A stretch of 64,000 bases of DNA, taken from the NCBI RefSeq assembly GCF_008040165.1, contig NZ_VRUR01000002.1, positions 1,302,001-1,366,000 of the forward strand. The letters run 5' to 3'. Within the stretch, counting starts at the first letter, position 1. Each line of letters starts with the position of its first letter. A program made the translations under genes and the position numbers. Positions 27,204 through 37,133 of this stretch are shown piece by piece. The notes beneath the pieces were generated by a model that saw only the letters and a program-made list of their open reading frames with translations, had not been told where the DNA came from and searched no databases. The DNA comes from Flagellimonas hymeniacidonis. Its GTDB lineage: Bacteria > Bacteroidota > Bacteroidia > Flavobacteriales > Flavobacteriaceae.

Positions 27204-28175
27204 ATGACCAACTCCCAATTCTTGTATAAGCGCATGCAGAAAAAGAAAAATTTAACCTCTATACTATTGCTATTAGTAGGCCTTTATGCCATTGGACAAC
27301 AAGATTCACAGTATACCCAATATATGTACAACACCCAGATAATAAATCCTGCGTATGCTGGGTCAAGGGAAACACTTAGTATTGGTCTTTTAGGGCGTAC
27401 GCAATGGACAGGTTTTGAAGGATCTCCTCAAACTTTAACATTTACAGCAAATGCTCCCGTAGGTTTATACAACAGCATGGGACTGGGGCTTTCAATTGTG
27501 CATGATGAAATAGGCCCTGCAATAGAGTCAAACATCACAGTTGATTACTCCTACACTATTGATGTCTCCCGAACTGGTAAATTATCTTTTGGTTTAAAAG
27601 GTGGTGTTGACTTGTTGGATGTTGACTTTAGTAAACTGAGCGTTTTTGACCAAAGCGATCCCAATTTTCAAAATAATATAGACCAAAAATTACAACCCCA
27701 AGTTGGAGCAGGTTTATACTTTAAAACGGAAAGATTTTATGCTGGTTTGTCAGTTCCTAACTTTTTAAATTCCAAACATTTTGATGAAAGTTCCCTCCAA
27801 AATGGAAACACTAACAGCATTGCCGTAGAAAGACTCCACTATTTTCTTATGCTAGGTCTTGTTTTTGATTTAAATAGGAATCTAAAATTTAAGCCAGCAT
27901 CTCTGATTAAAGTAGTAAGCGGTTCTCCTCTACAATTGGATGTATCAGCCAATTTTATGTTTAATGAAAAGTTTGTCTTTGGCACTTCATATAGATGGGA
28001 TGCATCGTTGAGTGCCATGCTTGGGTTTCAAGCCACAAAATCGATTTTTGCTGGATTGGCCTATGACTACCAATCCACTGATATTGAAACCTACAGTGAC
28101 GGATCTTACGAGGTTTTCTTACGATTTGACATCTTTCATAAATCCGATAAAATCATGATTCCACGATTCTTTTAA
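27204..28175 (+). CDS. PorP/SprF family outer-membrane protein of the type IX secretion system
   Basis: Predicted 323-residue (or 313 from the alternative ATG at 27234) beta-barrel protein. The signature near the mature N-terminus is SQYTQYMYNTQIINPAYAGS, typical of PorP/SprF, followed by repeated amphipathic strands. These proteins pair with individual T9SS type B substrates for export or anchoring; the giant adhesin lies 18 bases upstream. The shorter start puts MQKKKNLTSILLLLVG as the signal peptide directly at the N-terminus and is probably the true one. Confidence 0.93.
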   Translation: MTNSQFLYKRMQKKKNLTSILLLLVGLYAIGQQDSQYTQYMYNTQIINPAYAGSRETLSIGLLGRTQWTGFEGSPQTLTFTANAPVGLYNSMGLGLSIVHDEIGPAIESNITVDYSYTIDVSRTGKLSFGLKGGVDLLDVDFSKLSVFDQSDPNFQNNIDQKLQPQVGAGLYFKTERFYAGLSVPNFLNSKHFDESSLQNGNTNSIAVERLHYFLMLGLVFDLNRNLKFKPASLIKVVSGSPLQLDVSANFMFNEKFVFGTSYRWDASLSAMLGFQATKSIFAGLAYDYQSTDIETYSDGSYEVFLRFDIFHKSDKIMIPRFF

Positions 28176-28186
28176 GAAAGCCTCCT

Positions 28187-30139
28187 ATGAAAGTAATAAC
28201 CAAGAGAAAATTATTTGTTGTTGTATCTATTCTTCTGATAAGTAATCTCACTTACAGCCAAAAAAGTAAAATCAAAAAAGCAAATGAAGAGTTTGACAAA
28301 TATGCTTTTATAGATGCAAGAAAAATATACCTAAAAGTAGTTGATGCTGGTTATGAATCTGCGCAAGTATTTAAAAAATTAGGGGACACCTACTATTTTA
28401 ACAGCGAATATGAAGAAGCAGTAAAATGGTATAAAAAATTGATAGAAAAATATCCAAAAGAATTGGAACCAGAATATTTCTATAGAGCAGCGCAAACATT
28501 TAAGAGCATAGGAGAATATCATATCTCCAAAAAATTGATGGGTGAATTTGCTTCTAGGTCCGCTACCACTAGAATTGCTAAAAACTTTATGGAAAATTAC
28601 CCCGCATTGGATAGTTTAGTTGATTTTCAGTCCAAAATATTTGAAATTAAAAATATCACCAACAAAATGTCCAGTTCTGATTTTGGACCCTCATTTCATA
28701 ACGATAAAATCGTATACGCATCCTCATCGGTGAATATAGAAGGAGACAACAAAACACATGACTGGACAGGTCTTCCCTATTTAAATTTATATGAGGCAGA
28801 AATAGATGAAGAATGGCAACTGATCAACCCTAAGTTATTAAAAGGGGACATTAATTCTCCTTATCATGAATCGTCTGCTGTATTTACAAAAGATGGGATG
28901 ACCATGTATTTTACCAGAAATAATTACATCGACGGTAAGGAAAAGAAAAATCAGAAAAAACTTATAACCTTAAAAATTTATAAAGCCACAAAAAAGGAGG
29001 ATGGAACATGGGGAAATGTTCAGGAGTTATCATTCAATGATGATTCCTATTCCGTTGCCCATCCAGCTTTAAATCCAGATGAAAATCGCCTGTACTTTTC
29101 TTCAAACATGAAGGGAACTCAAGGGGAGTCTGATATCTGGTATGTGGATATCATTGGGGATTTTTTTTATGGGACTCCAGTAAATCTCGGTCCTGAGATT
29201 AATACGGAAGCTCGTGAGACCTTTCCTTACATCAGTAAAAATAATAACCTCTACTTTTCAAGCGACGGCCATATGGGATTAGGAGGGTTGGACATTTTTG
29301 TCGTTTCCTTACAAGAAAACGGTGAGTTTAGCGAGGTAACCAACCTAAAACAACCCTTAAATACAAATATGGATGATTTTGGGTTTATTCTAGATGAAGA
29401 AAAACAAATAGGTTACCTTTCCTCTAATAGAGATGGAGGTGCTGGTAGTATTTCAGATGATATATATAGAGTATGGGAAAAATGTGGGGATATAACCATT
29501 AAAGGTGTGGTTTTAGACGCAGTTATTGAGAATCCAGTTGCTGACTCTGTGGTTTCGCTGTTAGATGAGGATAATAATGTTGTATCACAAACCACAACCA
29601 ATATAGATGGTTATTATGAATTTTTAAATCTAGTCGACTGTAGCAAGCAGTATGCCATTCGAGTTGAAAATGATGATAAAGAATATGAACCCTCAGAACA
29701 AACCATTACAACGCCTCGCGGATCTCACTCTTTAGAAGTAAACATAGAACTTACTCCCCCAGAATGCGCTGTTAATGATTTAGGGTGCAGACTCAATTTA
29801 CAACCTATCTATTTTAATTATGGAAAATATAGTATACGGTCAGATGCAGAGATTGAATTGGCAAAGATTCTTCAAGCCATGAAAGAATACCCTCATTTAG
29901 AAATTCATATTGAATCCCATACAGATTCAAGATCTAGCAGCCTTTTTAATCTCAAATTATCAGAAAAAAGAGCTTGGTCCACTATGCAGTGGTTAGTAAA
30001 TAAGGGTATAGATCGCAGCAGACTCACATCTAAAGGTTATGGCGAAACCCAACTATTAAATAGCTGTTCCAATGGAGTAGATTGCTCAGATATGGAACAT
30101 GAGTTAAACAGAAGATCTGTATTCATCATCAAAAAATAA
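28187..30139 (+). CDS. OmpA-family outer-membrane protein with TPR and PD40 repeats
   Basis: Predicted 650-residue protein. A signal peptide covers residues 1-24. TPR-like helices follow (about 30-130), then WD40-like PD40 beta-propeller repeats (about 165-420, for example ALNPDENRLYFSS and YISKNNNLYFSSDG), a carboxypeptidase-regulatory/SdrB-like beta domain (about 435-520, ITIKGVVLDAVIENP), and a C-terminal OmpA peptidoglycan-binding domain (about 530-650, HIESHTDSRSSS, RLTSKGYGETQL). It lies 11 bases after the PorP/SprF gene, completing the usual adhesin/SprF/OmpA set; it probably ties the complex to peptidoglycan. Confidence 0.92.
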   Translation: MKVITKRKLFVVVSILLISNLTYSQKSKIKKANEEFDKYAFIDARKIYLKVVDAGYESAQVFKKLGDTYYFNSEYEEAVKWYKKLIEKYPKELEPEYFYRAAQTFKSIGEYHISKKLMGEFASRSATTRIAKNFMENYPALDSLVDFQSKIFEIKNITNKMSSSDFGPSFHNDKIVYASSSVNIEGDNKTHDWTGLPYLNLYEAEIDEEWQLINPKLLKGDINSPYHESSAVFTKDGMTMYFTRNNYIDGKEKKNQKKLITLKIYKATKKEDGTWGNVQELSFNDDSYSVAHPALNPDENRLYFSSNMKGTQGESDIWYVDIIGDFFYGTPVNLGPEINTEARETFPYISKNNNLYFSSDGHMGLGGLDIFVVSLQENGEFSEVTNLKQPLNTNMDDFGFILDEEKQIGYLSSNRDGGAGSISDDIYRVWEKCGDITIKGVVLDAVIENPVADSVVSLLDEDNNVVSQTTTNIDGYYEFLNLVDCSKQYAIRVENDDKEYEPSEQTITTPRGSHSLEVNIELTPPECAVNDLGCRLNLQPIYFNYGKYSIRSDAEIELAKILQAMKEYPHLEIHIESHTDSRSSSLFNLKLSEKRAWSTMQWLVNKGIDRSRLTSKGYGETQLLNSCSNGVDCSDMEHELNRRSVFIIKK

Positions 30140-30253
30140 TTATAAACGATTCTTTTTCAATAACTTACAACTTATGTGATTTTTTTGGCACGCTGTTTGG
30201 TATTTAGTAATCAGAATGTAAATAGTTGCATTTTGAATTTAAAACCTTATAGT

Positions 30254-31534
30254 ATGAAAAAGTTAATACTCGTTATAGCAGCGGTTCTTTTAGGTACACC
30301 AAGTATCAAAGCAACCACGACAGAACATAAGGTTGCAACCAGCAATGCTTATAGATATGGAAACTCTTTCATTTTCCAAGAAAATGGAATAACGTTTTCA
30401 GTATACCCAGATGGAGAATTTGATTTTTATTTAAACAATCAAGTAAATGTAGGTGTGGGTGCACGAATCGGTAATGTTGGAATCACTTTTAATTCAGGAT
30501 ACAACTATAACCCATATGTACAGTATGATGACTATGGTGCTGTAATCCAGATAGAAAATATTCCTATATACTATGATCCCTATGGACGTGTATCTCAAAT
30601 AGGAAGTGTGGACGTATGGTACAGAAATGGTCGAGTTCGCAGAGTAGGTGGATTAAATGTGTATTACAACGGTGGAGTATTTAGCCACTATACAGGATAC
30701 ATTAATATCTATAACAGACATTATGTGTATAGACCTTTCCACAGGTACTTTGTTAGACCTGCAATATCATATTGTAATGTATATAACAGACCTTATAGAA
30801 GGTATTATAGTCCTGCACGATATACCTATTACAGACCATATAGATACAACCATAGAAGAAGTTATGCATCTATTGGTAAAACATATAGAAATGACAGACA
30901 TTATAGAAGAGACAATATCTATAGAAATGATAAAAGGGTAACAAGACGTAACCATAGTGTTAGAAGAGATGGAGGAAACTATGGAAGAAGTAACAGATCC
31001 GTAGGTCAGTCTGACTACAGAAAAGGAAATGTTGCAAGACGTTCTGACAACACCGTAAGAAGAAATAACGGAAACGTTGGAACTAGAAGAACTGTTAAGC
31101 AGAGTGATTATAGAAAAGGAAATACGGTAACGCGTTCTAACAATACAGTCAGAAGAAACAACGGAAACGTTGGAACTAAAAGAACTGTTAAGCAGAGCGA
31201 TTATAGAAGAGGAAATACGGTGTCTCGTGGAAATAAAGGCAGAACTGTAACACAAAAACAGGTTACAAGAAAGCCAAGTAGTAGAACCGTGACAAAAAGA
31301 GAGGTTACCACTACCCCACGAAGCAGAACAGTTACAAGAAGTACAACTAGTACGTATAGAAAGCCACAGGCTAGAAAAAGTACAAGTAGGTCAGTAGCTA
31401 GTAGAAGCAGTGCACCAAAAAGAACAGTTTCCAGAAAAACAAGTACAACTGTTAAGAGAAATTCAGGAAATACAAGTTCAAGAAGAAGTAGTAATTCAGG
31501 CACTAGAACAAGAAGTTCGCGAAGAGTGCAATAA
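30254..31534 (+). CDS. Exported arginine-rich, low-complexity protein
   Basis: Predicted 426-residue exported protein. Residues 1-21 are a signal peptide (MKKLILVIAAVLLGTPSIKA). Residues 30-165 form a Tyr/Asn/Val-rich domain with repeated YYDPYGRV-type strands. The remaining 260 residues are extremely rich in Arg, Ser, Thr, Asn and Tyr, with 31-residue repeats (QSDYRKGNTVTR core) near 250-330. The predicted charge is strongly positive. Such a tail could bind DNA, polysaccharide or the outer membrane surface; the function is unknown. The frame is open from a GTG at 30176, but only ATG 30254 gives the signal peptide. It follows the OmpA gene by 114 bases. Confidence 0.72.
   Translation: MKKLILVIAAVLLGTPSIKATTTEHKVATSNAYRYGNSFIFQENGITFSVYPDGEFDFYLNNQVNVGVGARIGNVGITFNSGYNYNPYVQYDDYGAVIQIENIPIYYDPYGRVSQIGSVDVWYRNGRVRRVGGLNVYYNGGVFSHYTGYINIYNRHYVYRPFHRYFVRPAISYCNVYNRPYRRYYSPARYTYYRPYRYNHRRSYASIGKTYRNDRHYRRDNIYRNDKRVTRRNHSVRRDGGNYGRSNRSVGQSDYRKGNVARRSDNTVRRNNGNVGTRRTVKQSDYRKGNTVTRSNNTVRRNNGNVGTKRTVKQSDYRRGNTVSRGNKGRTVTQKQVTRKPSSRTVTKREVTTTPRSRTVTRSTTSTYRKPQARKSTSRSVASRSSAPKRTVSRKTSTTVKRNSGNTSSRRSSNSGTRTRSSRRVQ
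31007..31222 (+). repeat. 93-base tandem repeat in the arginine-rich gene
   Basis: Two copies (31007-31099 and 31100-31192) and a partial third (31193-31222) with the same period of 93 bases, 31 codons. The copies encode QSDYRxGNxxxRxxNTVRRNNGNVGTxRTVK and differ at few positions. Confidence 0.8.
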
Positions 31535-31562
31535 AGATAGTTTTTAGGTTGGTTAGTTGTTT

Positions 31563-31593
31563 ACCCCGTAGTTGGATTTATCCACTACGGGGT
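31563..31593. terminator. Bidirectional intrinsic terminator
   Basis: ACCCCGTAG (31563-31571) pairs with CTACGGGGT (31585-31593); inner TGGA/TCCA (31573-31576/31581-31584) extends it past a bulged T, loop TTTA. A T-run follows on the plus strand. It lies between the convergent arginine-rich gene and the flippase gene. Confidence 0.85.
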
Positions 31594-31599
31594 TTTTCT

Positions 31600-33063
31600 T
31601 TACTCCTCCTCTCTCCTTTTCAACCATTTTGAAAGGACACCAGAAACATCCTCAGAGATTTCAAAGCGAAATAAAATTCCCAAGTACATTGCTACTATCA
31701 ATGCCGATTTTAAAATGATATTCAGAATGGGATGAAATGAAAACTGTAAAAACTGGAAAAGTACACCTAGCAATAATAGTAACGCAAAGACTTTAAATGT
31801 AGCAGCCGTAAAAGGTAAAAAGCCAAACTTCAATTTTACAAAGATTAGCTTTACCAAATTAAAAATGACAATGGCAATAAAACTAGCCAAAGCTGCACCC
31901 TCCATTCCAAACTCAGGAATAAGAAAAAGGTTCAACAGTATAGTTAATAAGGCTAAACATATTCCAAAAACAAGCACTGTTTTATAGTATTTGGAATTGT
32001 AAAGGATAGAATTGTTGTTGCCAAGCATAGAATCAAAAACCTTGGCCAAACCAATAAGAAAAACAATGGCAAACCCATTTCGATACGATTCTGGGAGCAG
32101 TTGATATAAATCTTCCATATTCAGAATAATCAACACAAAAAGAATTCCCGATGCAATAAACAACGTCAAAGAAGTTTTTTTATACAGTTTTTCTAGTTCA
32201 AAATGATTCCCAGAGTTTAATAGTTCCGCAGTTAAAGGATATGTAATCTGGTGCATGGCCCTTGAAGGCACAATAATCACGGTAGCTATGTAGACCGCCA
32301 CTCCATAATAAGCAACATTTTCAATTTTAATAAATTGGTTCAACATTACCTTATCTATTTCCAATAAAATTACTGCCGCAGAACCTCCAAGGATAATTAG
32401 AAAACTATAGTTTAATATTTCTTTAGTATTTGATGGAAATTGAATGCTCCATTTCGGAAATCGGATACTATAGGCATACACCTTCATAATAATGGTTCGC
32501 AAAAGGTAAAGACCTACCAAACTCTTAATAAAAGTGTCTAAAGTGACAATTTCTAAGTGAAGTAACAGCAGTAGCGCTAAAACACCTATGCGCCCAAAAA
32601 CCTCTTTCATAAAGTTTCCGAAAACCGATTTTAAATGCACCTTGCACCAGGCGTAAAACACCTCAAAATAGCCCATAGCAAGACCAACCAAAAACACATA
32701 CCAGATATAATCTTTCACCAATGCATTCTCTCGGGAAAAAAAAGCAGAAATAGTATCATGGAAGAAAAACGTGATTAGTCCAAGAGGTATAATACCCAAG
32801 AGAGGCGTGAGCAACATCAAACTTAAGAATCCATTCTTTTTAGAATCCTCATAGCTGCTATAAAACTTAACCATAGTATTATGAACTCCAAAGGCCATGA
32901 GAGGCATTAAAATAGCACCCGAAGCCAATATAAAAGTGACTAATCCGTAATATTCATCTGGTAAGATTTGAGTATACAGAAATAGGGTGTTTACAGCCCC
33001 AAAAGCAAAGCCTGCATAGGTAATCGCTATATTCTTTAAAGATTGTTTTAAGACGATTCCCAT
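31600..33063 (-). CDS. Polysaccharide flippase (MATE/Wzx-like membrane transporter)
   Basis: Predicted 487-residue protein with about 12-14 membrane helices, such as those at residues 13-31 and 41-58. It resembles Wzx-type oligosaccharide flippases that move lipid-linked saccharides across the inner membrane (KQSLKNIAITYAGFAFGA start). Its start overlaps the end of the upstream glycosyltransferase gene by 16 bases, so the two are translationally coupled. Presumably it handles an envelope polysaccharide built by that transferase. Confidence 0.87.
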   Translation of the reverse strand: MGIVLKQSLKNIAITYAGFAFGAVNTLFLYTQILPDEYYGLVTFILASGAILMPLMAFGVHNTMVKFYSSYEDSKKNGFLSLMLLTPLLGIIPLGLITFFFHDTISAFFSRENALVKDYIWYVFLVGLAMGYFEVFYAWCKVHLKSVFGNFMKEVFGRIGVLALLLLLHLEIVTLDTFIKSLVGLYLLRTIIMKVYAYSIRFPKWSIQFPSNTKEILNYSFLIILGGSAAVILLEIDKVMLNQFIKIENVAYYGVAVYIATVIIVPSRAMHQITYPLTAELLNSGNHFELEKLYKKTSLTLFIASGILFVLIILNMEDLYQLLPESYRNGFAIVFLIGLAKVFDSMLGNNNSILYNSKYYKTVLVFGICLALLTILLNLFLIPEFGMEGAALASFIAIVIFNLVKLIFVKLKFGFLPFTAATFKVFALLLLLGVLFQFLQFSFHPILNIILKSALIVAMYLGILFRFEISEDVSGVLSKWLKRREEE

Positions 33064-34331
33064 TGAATATAATTTGCTAATGCGCGTGTCAATTCTCTTC
33101 TATGGTATTTCTCAATTCCTGTTGAATTGACTACCAGTGCTCCTTTTTGATATAATTCAAACCAATCTAAAAGTACATTTTTTAAAGCAGCCGAGTCTCC
33201 TGGCGTAAAAACCGCTCCAGAATTTGTTTCTGAAATAATAGTACCTCCCTCCCATTCTCTTGGACCGATGGCCAAAATGGGGCGTTTGGCATTCAAATAT
33301 TCAAAAAGTTTGCCCGGGATAATACCTTTTGTCTCCTCAGAGTCTATTTCCAATAATAAAAGTAATTGCGATTTCCGTTGAACTTCCAATATTTGATTAT
33401 GGGGAAGGTAGCCAAGTTGCACTACACAATTTTCCAATCCACAGGCCTTAACAGATTGCAAGACCTCTTCTCCTACGACTCCGGCAAATTGTATTCGCAA
33501 TTGCTTTTTAAACGCTTCATTCTCAGCAGTCAATTCTTGTAACGCCTTCCACAATGACTTTGGATTTCGCCTTGTAAGCAACGAACCTATATGGGAAATG
33601 GTAAACAACCCATCCATTTGAATCTCTCCCAAATTATCGTCAAAACCATTGGTGATAACCCTTATCGGTTTAGCAGTAATTTTTTCAAACTCTTGTTTTG
33701 TGGTATTACTGGTAACTATAATTTTATCCGAGGTGTTAAGAACTATATATTCCAATTCCTTATGTTTTCTTTGCGAAGCTTTTGTCAACCGCAATTTACT
33801 ATGATAGCCAATAGTGGTCCAAGGATCTCTAAAATCAGCTATCCATTCAATCTGATGTTGCTTTTTTAACCCCATTCCTATTAAATGGACGCTATGTGGA
33901 GGTCCAGTTGTAACAATAGTCTGAATACCTTGTTCTTCAATTACTTCGGATAGATACGTGATTGATGGTTTAACCCATAACTTTCTGGCATCAGGAATAA
34001 AAAGATTCCCTCGAATCCACAGCAGCAATTTCTCCACAAAAGATGGTTCCTTTTCTTGGATAACCCCAGAACTTATGGTCTTCGTTTTCTTTTTAGAAAG
34101 CATTGAAGCCCACTTATAAGGCTCTACTATAGGTTGTTTTAAAATCTGAATATCTTTTGGGATTTCATGTGCCAAATGGTCATCTACTATGGGGTAGTTT
34201 GGATTTTCAGGCACATAAACAACAGGTTCAATCCCAAAATCCTTTAAGTATTTTACAAATTTCAGCCATCGTTGCACACCTGGCCCACCCGCAGGTGGCC
34301 AATAGTACGCTATGACCAAAACTTTTTGCAT
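33048..34331 (-). CDS. Family 4-type glycosyltransferase
   Basis: Predicted 427-residue GT-B fold glycosyltransferase. The N-terminal domain has IAYYWPPAGGPGVQRWLKF, typical of GT4-like enzymes, plus WIADFRDPW; the C-terminal domain holds the nucleotide-sugar site with LLLLLEIDSEETKGIIPGK and the LFEYLNAKRPILAIGP segment. Its ATG overlaps the YfhO stop codon by one base (TAATG). It sits between YfhO and the flippase and likely builds a surface glycan; the sugar is not readable. Confidence 0.9.
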   Translation of the reverse strand: MQKVLVIAYYWPPAGGPGVQRWLKFVKYLKDFGIEPVVYVPENPNYPIVDDHLAHEIPKDIQILKQPIVEPYKWASMLSKKKTKTISSGVIQEKEPSFVEKLLLWIRGNLFIPDARKLWVKPSITYLSEVIEEQGIQTIVTTGPPHSVHLIGMGLKKQHQIEWIADFRDPWTTIGYHSKLRLTKASQRKHKELEYIVLNTSDKIIVTSNTTKQEFEKITAKPIRVITNGFDDNLGEIQMDGLFTISHIGSLLTRRNPKSLWKALQELTAENEAFKKQLRIQFAGVVGEEVLQSVKACGLENCVVQLGYLPHNQILEVQRKSQLLLLLEIDSEETKGIIPGKLFEYLNAKRPILAIGPREWEGGTIISETNSGAVFTPGDSAALKNVLLDWFELYQKGALVVNSTGIEKYHRRELTRALANYIQWESS

Positions 34332-36763
34332 TATGCCTTTTTGGATTTCTTGGGTCGGAAAGAATACCCTATACCACCAACAACAATAAGACCCAATAGG
34401 ATACAGCTTGCCAAGGTAATTTGACTGCCAGTCTTAACTACTTCAGGCTCAAATTTGAATTCGATTTCGTGCTGCCCTTCAGGAATCTTGATGCCTCGCA
34501 GTGCATAGTTTACTTTGTAATGCGGTGTTGTCTTTCCATCAATATATGCTTGCCATCCAGAACCATAGTGCATTTCAGAAAATACAGCAAAACCGGCATT
34601 TGCATTGTTAGATTGATACTTATTATAATTAGGTCTATAATCTGTTAGTGTTATGGAAGCCAGGGAATCTATCTCATAAGTATGTTTGGTTACTGTAGGG
34701 TAATCATTGGTATTGATGACGGCCTCCAATTTTGAATCGAATGCTGTAAGCTCCAGGATTTCATCATTTGCTGAACGTACGGGTTTCAGTTTTTCAACAA
34801 ACCAAGCATTGCCATTGGCATTATCATTAACCGCTGGAAAACTATTTCCTTCTTCATCTTGTTGAATAATATACTTTACATTCAACATATTTAGAACCTG
34901 TAAATTGTTTTGGTACAGATGATAATCAAACAAATTTTGTAACTGTCGTGGTTTGGCCGCATGGTAGCCCCCAACCGATTTATGAAAATAAGAAGTTCTT
35001 GCCCCATTTAATCCTTCCTGTGGGTCAAAAACCCGAAATATGGTTTTGTCCTGTTGAATCAATTCATCTATTTGATTTACTTGAAATGGTGTATTTACCA
35101 TACGTTGACGTACAAAACTGTCTTCATTTACATAGCGAAGGTTCACTCCAATCAAATCAAACAAAATCAATGCGCCCAAAACCAGAGCAACTAGATTTTT
35201 TCCAATCTTTTCTTTTACAAATAGCCATAAAGCTACCGCTGCGAGTGATACAAAAATCAGCGAACGAATCGTATCATTGATATAAACGGCCTCGCGGTCT
35301 CTTATAATCATCGTCATCAATTCATCCCCAAAATAACCACGATATGTTTCATCCCGTAGTCCTTCAAAATCGAAGAATCCCTTAATTAAAAATATAAATA
35401 CCCCTAATCCCAAAGTGATAAAAAAACTAAGTTTAAGCCCACTTATTTTTTTCTTTGGTTTCAAAGACTTTCTAAAAAGCTCACGAATTCCGAGAATTCC
35501 AAGTACCGGTAAGCATAATTCTAAAACTACCTGAATAGAAGATACTGCCCTAAACTTGTTATATAATGGGAAGTAATCAATCATGAAATCGGTTAATGCA
35601 GGAAAGTTTTTACCCCATGACAATAACAGCGAAAGAATTGCGCCAGTAAGTAACCACCATTTCTTTTTTCCCTTAACCACTACAATTCCAAGAATAAATA
35701 AAAAGATAACAATAGCACCTACGTAGGCAGGTGCAGCTACGATAGGTTGTTTCCCCCAATAGAGTGGCAATCCACTAGAAAGCTCTAAAGCCTTGGTTGG
35801 AGAAAGCCCTTGCCCAGTTAGATATTCATATGCTTTGGATTTTTTCCCCAAATCTTCATTTGTGGTACCACCAAACAAACGTGCCGAAAATAGATTTAAA
35901 GACTCCGCTATACCGTAACTATACTGTGTAATGTATTCCCTATCCAGCCCACTTTGCAGCGCTTTTTCGCTTCCGTCTGGATTAATAGTTAATTCCGATT
36001 TTCCCCGAGTACTCCAATCGGCATACTCTTTTGTGGCCATTAAGCCTGTAGCGTTGGTGGCTATGGATAAGGCCACCGCAGCAATCAAAATTCCCACGGA
36101 TGTAAAAAAGTGTTTTAATTTTCTGTCCTTGATTGCATAAATCAGCTGCACAAGTCCTAAAATCAATACCAATAACATAAAGTAATAGGTCATTTGGTAA
36201 TGATTGGCACTTATTTCCAGTGCCATGGCCAAGGCCGTTAATATAAAACCCCACAAATATTTCTTTCGGAAGACCAAGACAATCCCGCCCAACACCATTG
36301 GAATATACCCCAGCGCATGTGCTTTTGCATTATGTCCCACACCAAGAATGATAATGAGATAGGTTGAAAAACCAAAGGCCAGTGCCCCTAAAATTGCCAA
36401 CCTGTATTCTACTTTTAAGCAAAGCATCAAGACATAAAATCCTAACAAATACAAAAATAGATAATCGGCAGGTCTGGGTAAAAACCGAATCAATCGATCT
36501 AGTTTTTTTATGTAGTCATGAGGATAGTTAGCTCCAAGTTGATAGGTAGGCATTCCACCAAAGGCACTATTGGTCCAATATGATTCTTCACCTGTGAGCT
36601 CCTTATGATCATTGCGCTCTTTTGCCATACCCTTGTACTGGGCAATGTCCGATTGAAAAATTGCTTTTCCTTGAAGTACTGGATAAAAGTATACAAGCGA
36701 AGCAAGAATGAATAAAGCAATTACACAGATATGGGTGATAATAGCTTTTGGAGAAAGACTCAT
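34331..36763 (-). CDS. YfhO-family integral membrane protein (GT-C-like)
   Basis: Predicted 810-residue membrane protein with about 12-13 helices in the first two thirds and a soluble C-terminal domain before a final helix. The N-terminal SDIAQYKGMAKERND and NSAFGGMPTYQLG motifs fit the YfhO family, which in Gram-positive bacteria aids glycosylation of lipoteichoic acid; here it likely handles an unknown sugar lipid. The start is ATG 36763, not the TTG at 36784. It is first in a coupled three-gene glycan operon and follows DUF4834 by 24 bases. Confidence 0.87.
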   Translation of the reverse strand: MSLSPKAIITHICVIALFILASLVYFYPVLQGKAIFQSDIAQYKGMAKERNDHKELTGEESYWTNSAFGGMPTYQLGANYPHDYIKKLDRLIRFLPRPADYLFLYLLGFYVLMLCLKVEYRLAILGALAFGFSTYLIIILGVGHNAKAHALGYIPMVLGGIVLVFRKKYLWGFILTALAMALEISANHYQMTYYFMLLVLILGLVQLIYAIKDRKLKHFFTSVGILIAAVALSIATNATGLMATKEYADWSTRGKSELTINPDGSEKALQSGLDREYITQYSYGIAESLNLFSARLFGGTTNEDLGKKSKAYEYLTGQGLSPTKALELSSGLPLYWGKQPIVAAPAYVGAIVIFLFILGIVVVKGKKKWWLLTGAILSLLLSWGKNFPALTDFMIDYFPLYNKFRAVSSIQVVLELCLPVLGILGIRELFRKSLKPKKKISGLKLSFFITLGLGVFIFLIKGFFDFEGLRDETYRGYFGDELMTMIIRDREAVYINDTIRSLIFVSLAAVALWLFVKEKIGKNLVALVLGALILFDLIGVNLRYVNEDSFVRQRMVNTPFQVNQIDELIQQDKTIFRVFDPQEGLNGARTSYFHKSVGGYHAAKPRQLQNLFDYHLYQNNLQVLNMLNVKYIIQQDEEGNSFPAVNDNANGNAWFVEKLKPVRSANDEILELTAFDSKLEAVINTNDYPTVTKHTYEIDSLASITLTDYRPNYNKYQSNNANAGFAVFSEMHYGSGWQAYIDGKTTPHYKVNYALRGIKIPEGQHEIEFKFEPEVVKTGSQITLASCILLGLIVVGGIGYSFRPKKSKKA

Positions 36764-36787
36764 GGATTGATTTTGAAAAGACAAATA

Positions 36788-37048
36788 TTAGTCAATTTCT
36801 TCAAAATCTATATATTCTCCAACTTTTTTTGAAGGATTGGATTTTTTAAAAGGCTTTTTAGAAAATGTAGGCTCCTTTTCCGTTTTAGATTTGTTTCCAA
36901 AATCCTGATAATTACCAAACTGCTGCCCAAAACGCTCTTCCGTTTTTCTCATGGCATAGTTCAGTAATTTGGGTGCCAACCATTTTAGCAGCATTTTCGC
37001 TGCGTAGTATACTAATACAAGTATTAAAATCGTTTGTAATAAAACCAT
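36788..37048 (-). CDS. DUF4834-type small membrane protein
   Basis: Predicted 86-residue protein. One N-terminal membrane helix (residues 4-22) is followed by a charged tail ending VGEYIDFEEID, which matches my memory of the DUF4834 family in flavobacteria. It is upstream of YfhO on the same strand, 24 bases away, and is probably in the operon. Function unknown. Confidence 0.82.
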   Translation of the reverse strand: MVLLQTILILVLVYYAAKMLLKWLAPKLLNYAMRKTEERFGQQFGNYQDFGNKSKTEKEPTFSKKPFKKSNPSKKVGEYIDFEEID

Positions 37049-37133
37049 ATAATAATAACTATTGCGTCAAAATTACATTGTTAGTCTATTAAAAGGCCCT
37101 AAAGTATCTTAAAATAGTATTAAAATCAGTTAT

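Noticed and set aside
33591-33869. 92-codon plus-strand frame within the glycosyltransferase gene
   Set aside because: It is antisense to well-supported coding sequence with family motifs on the other strand and has none of its own.
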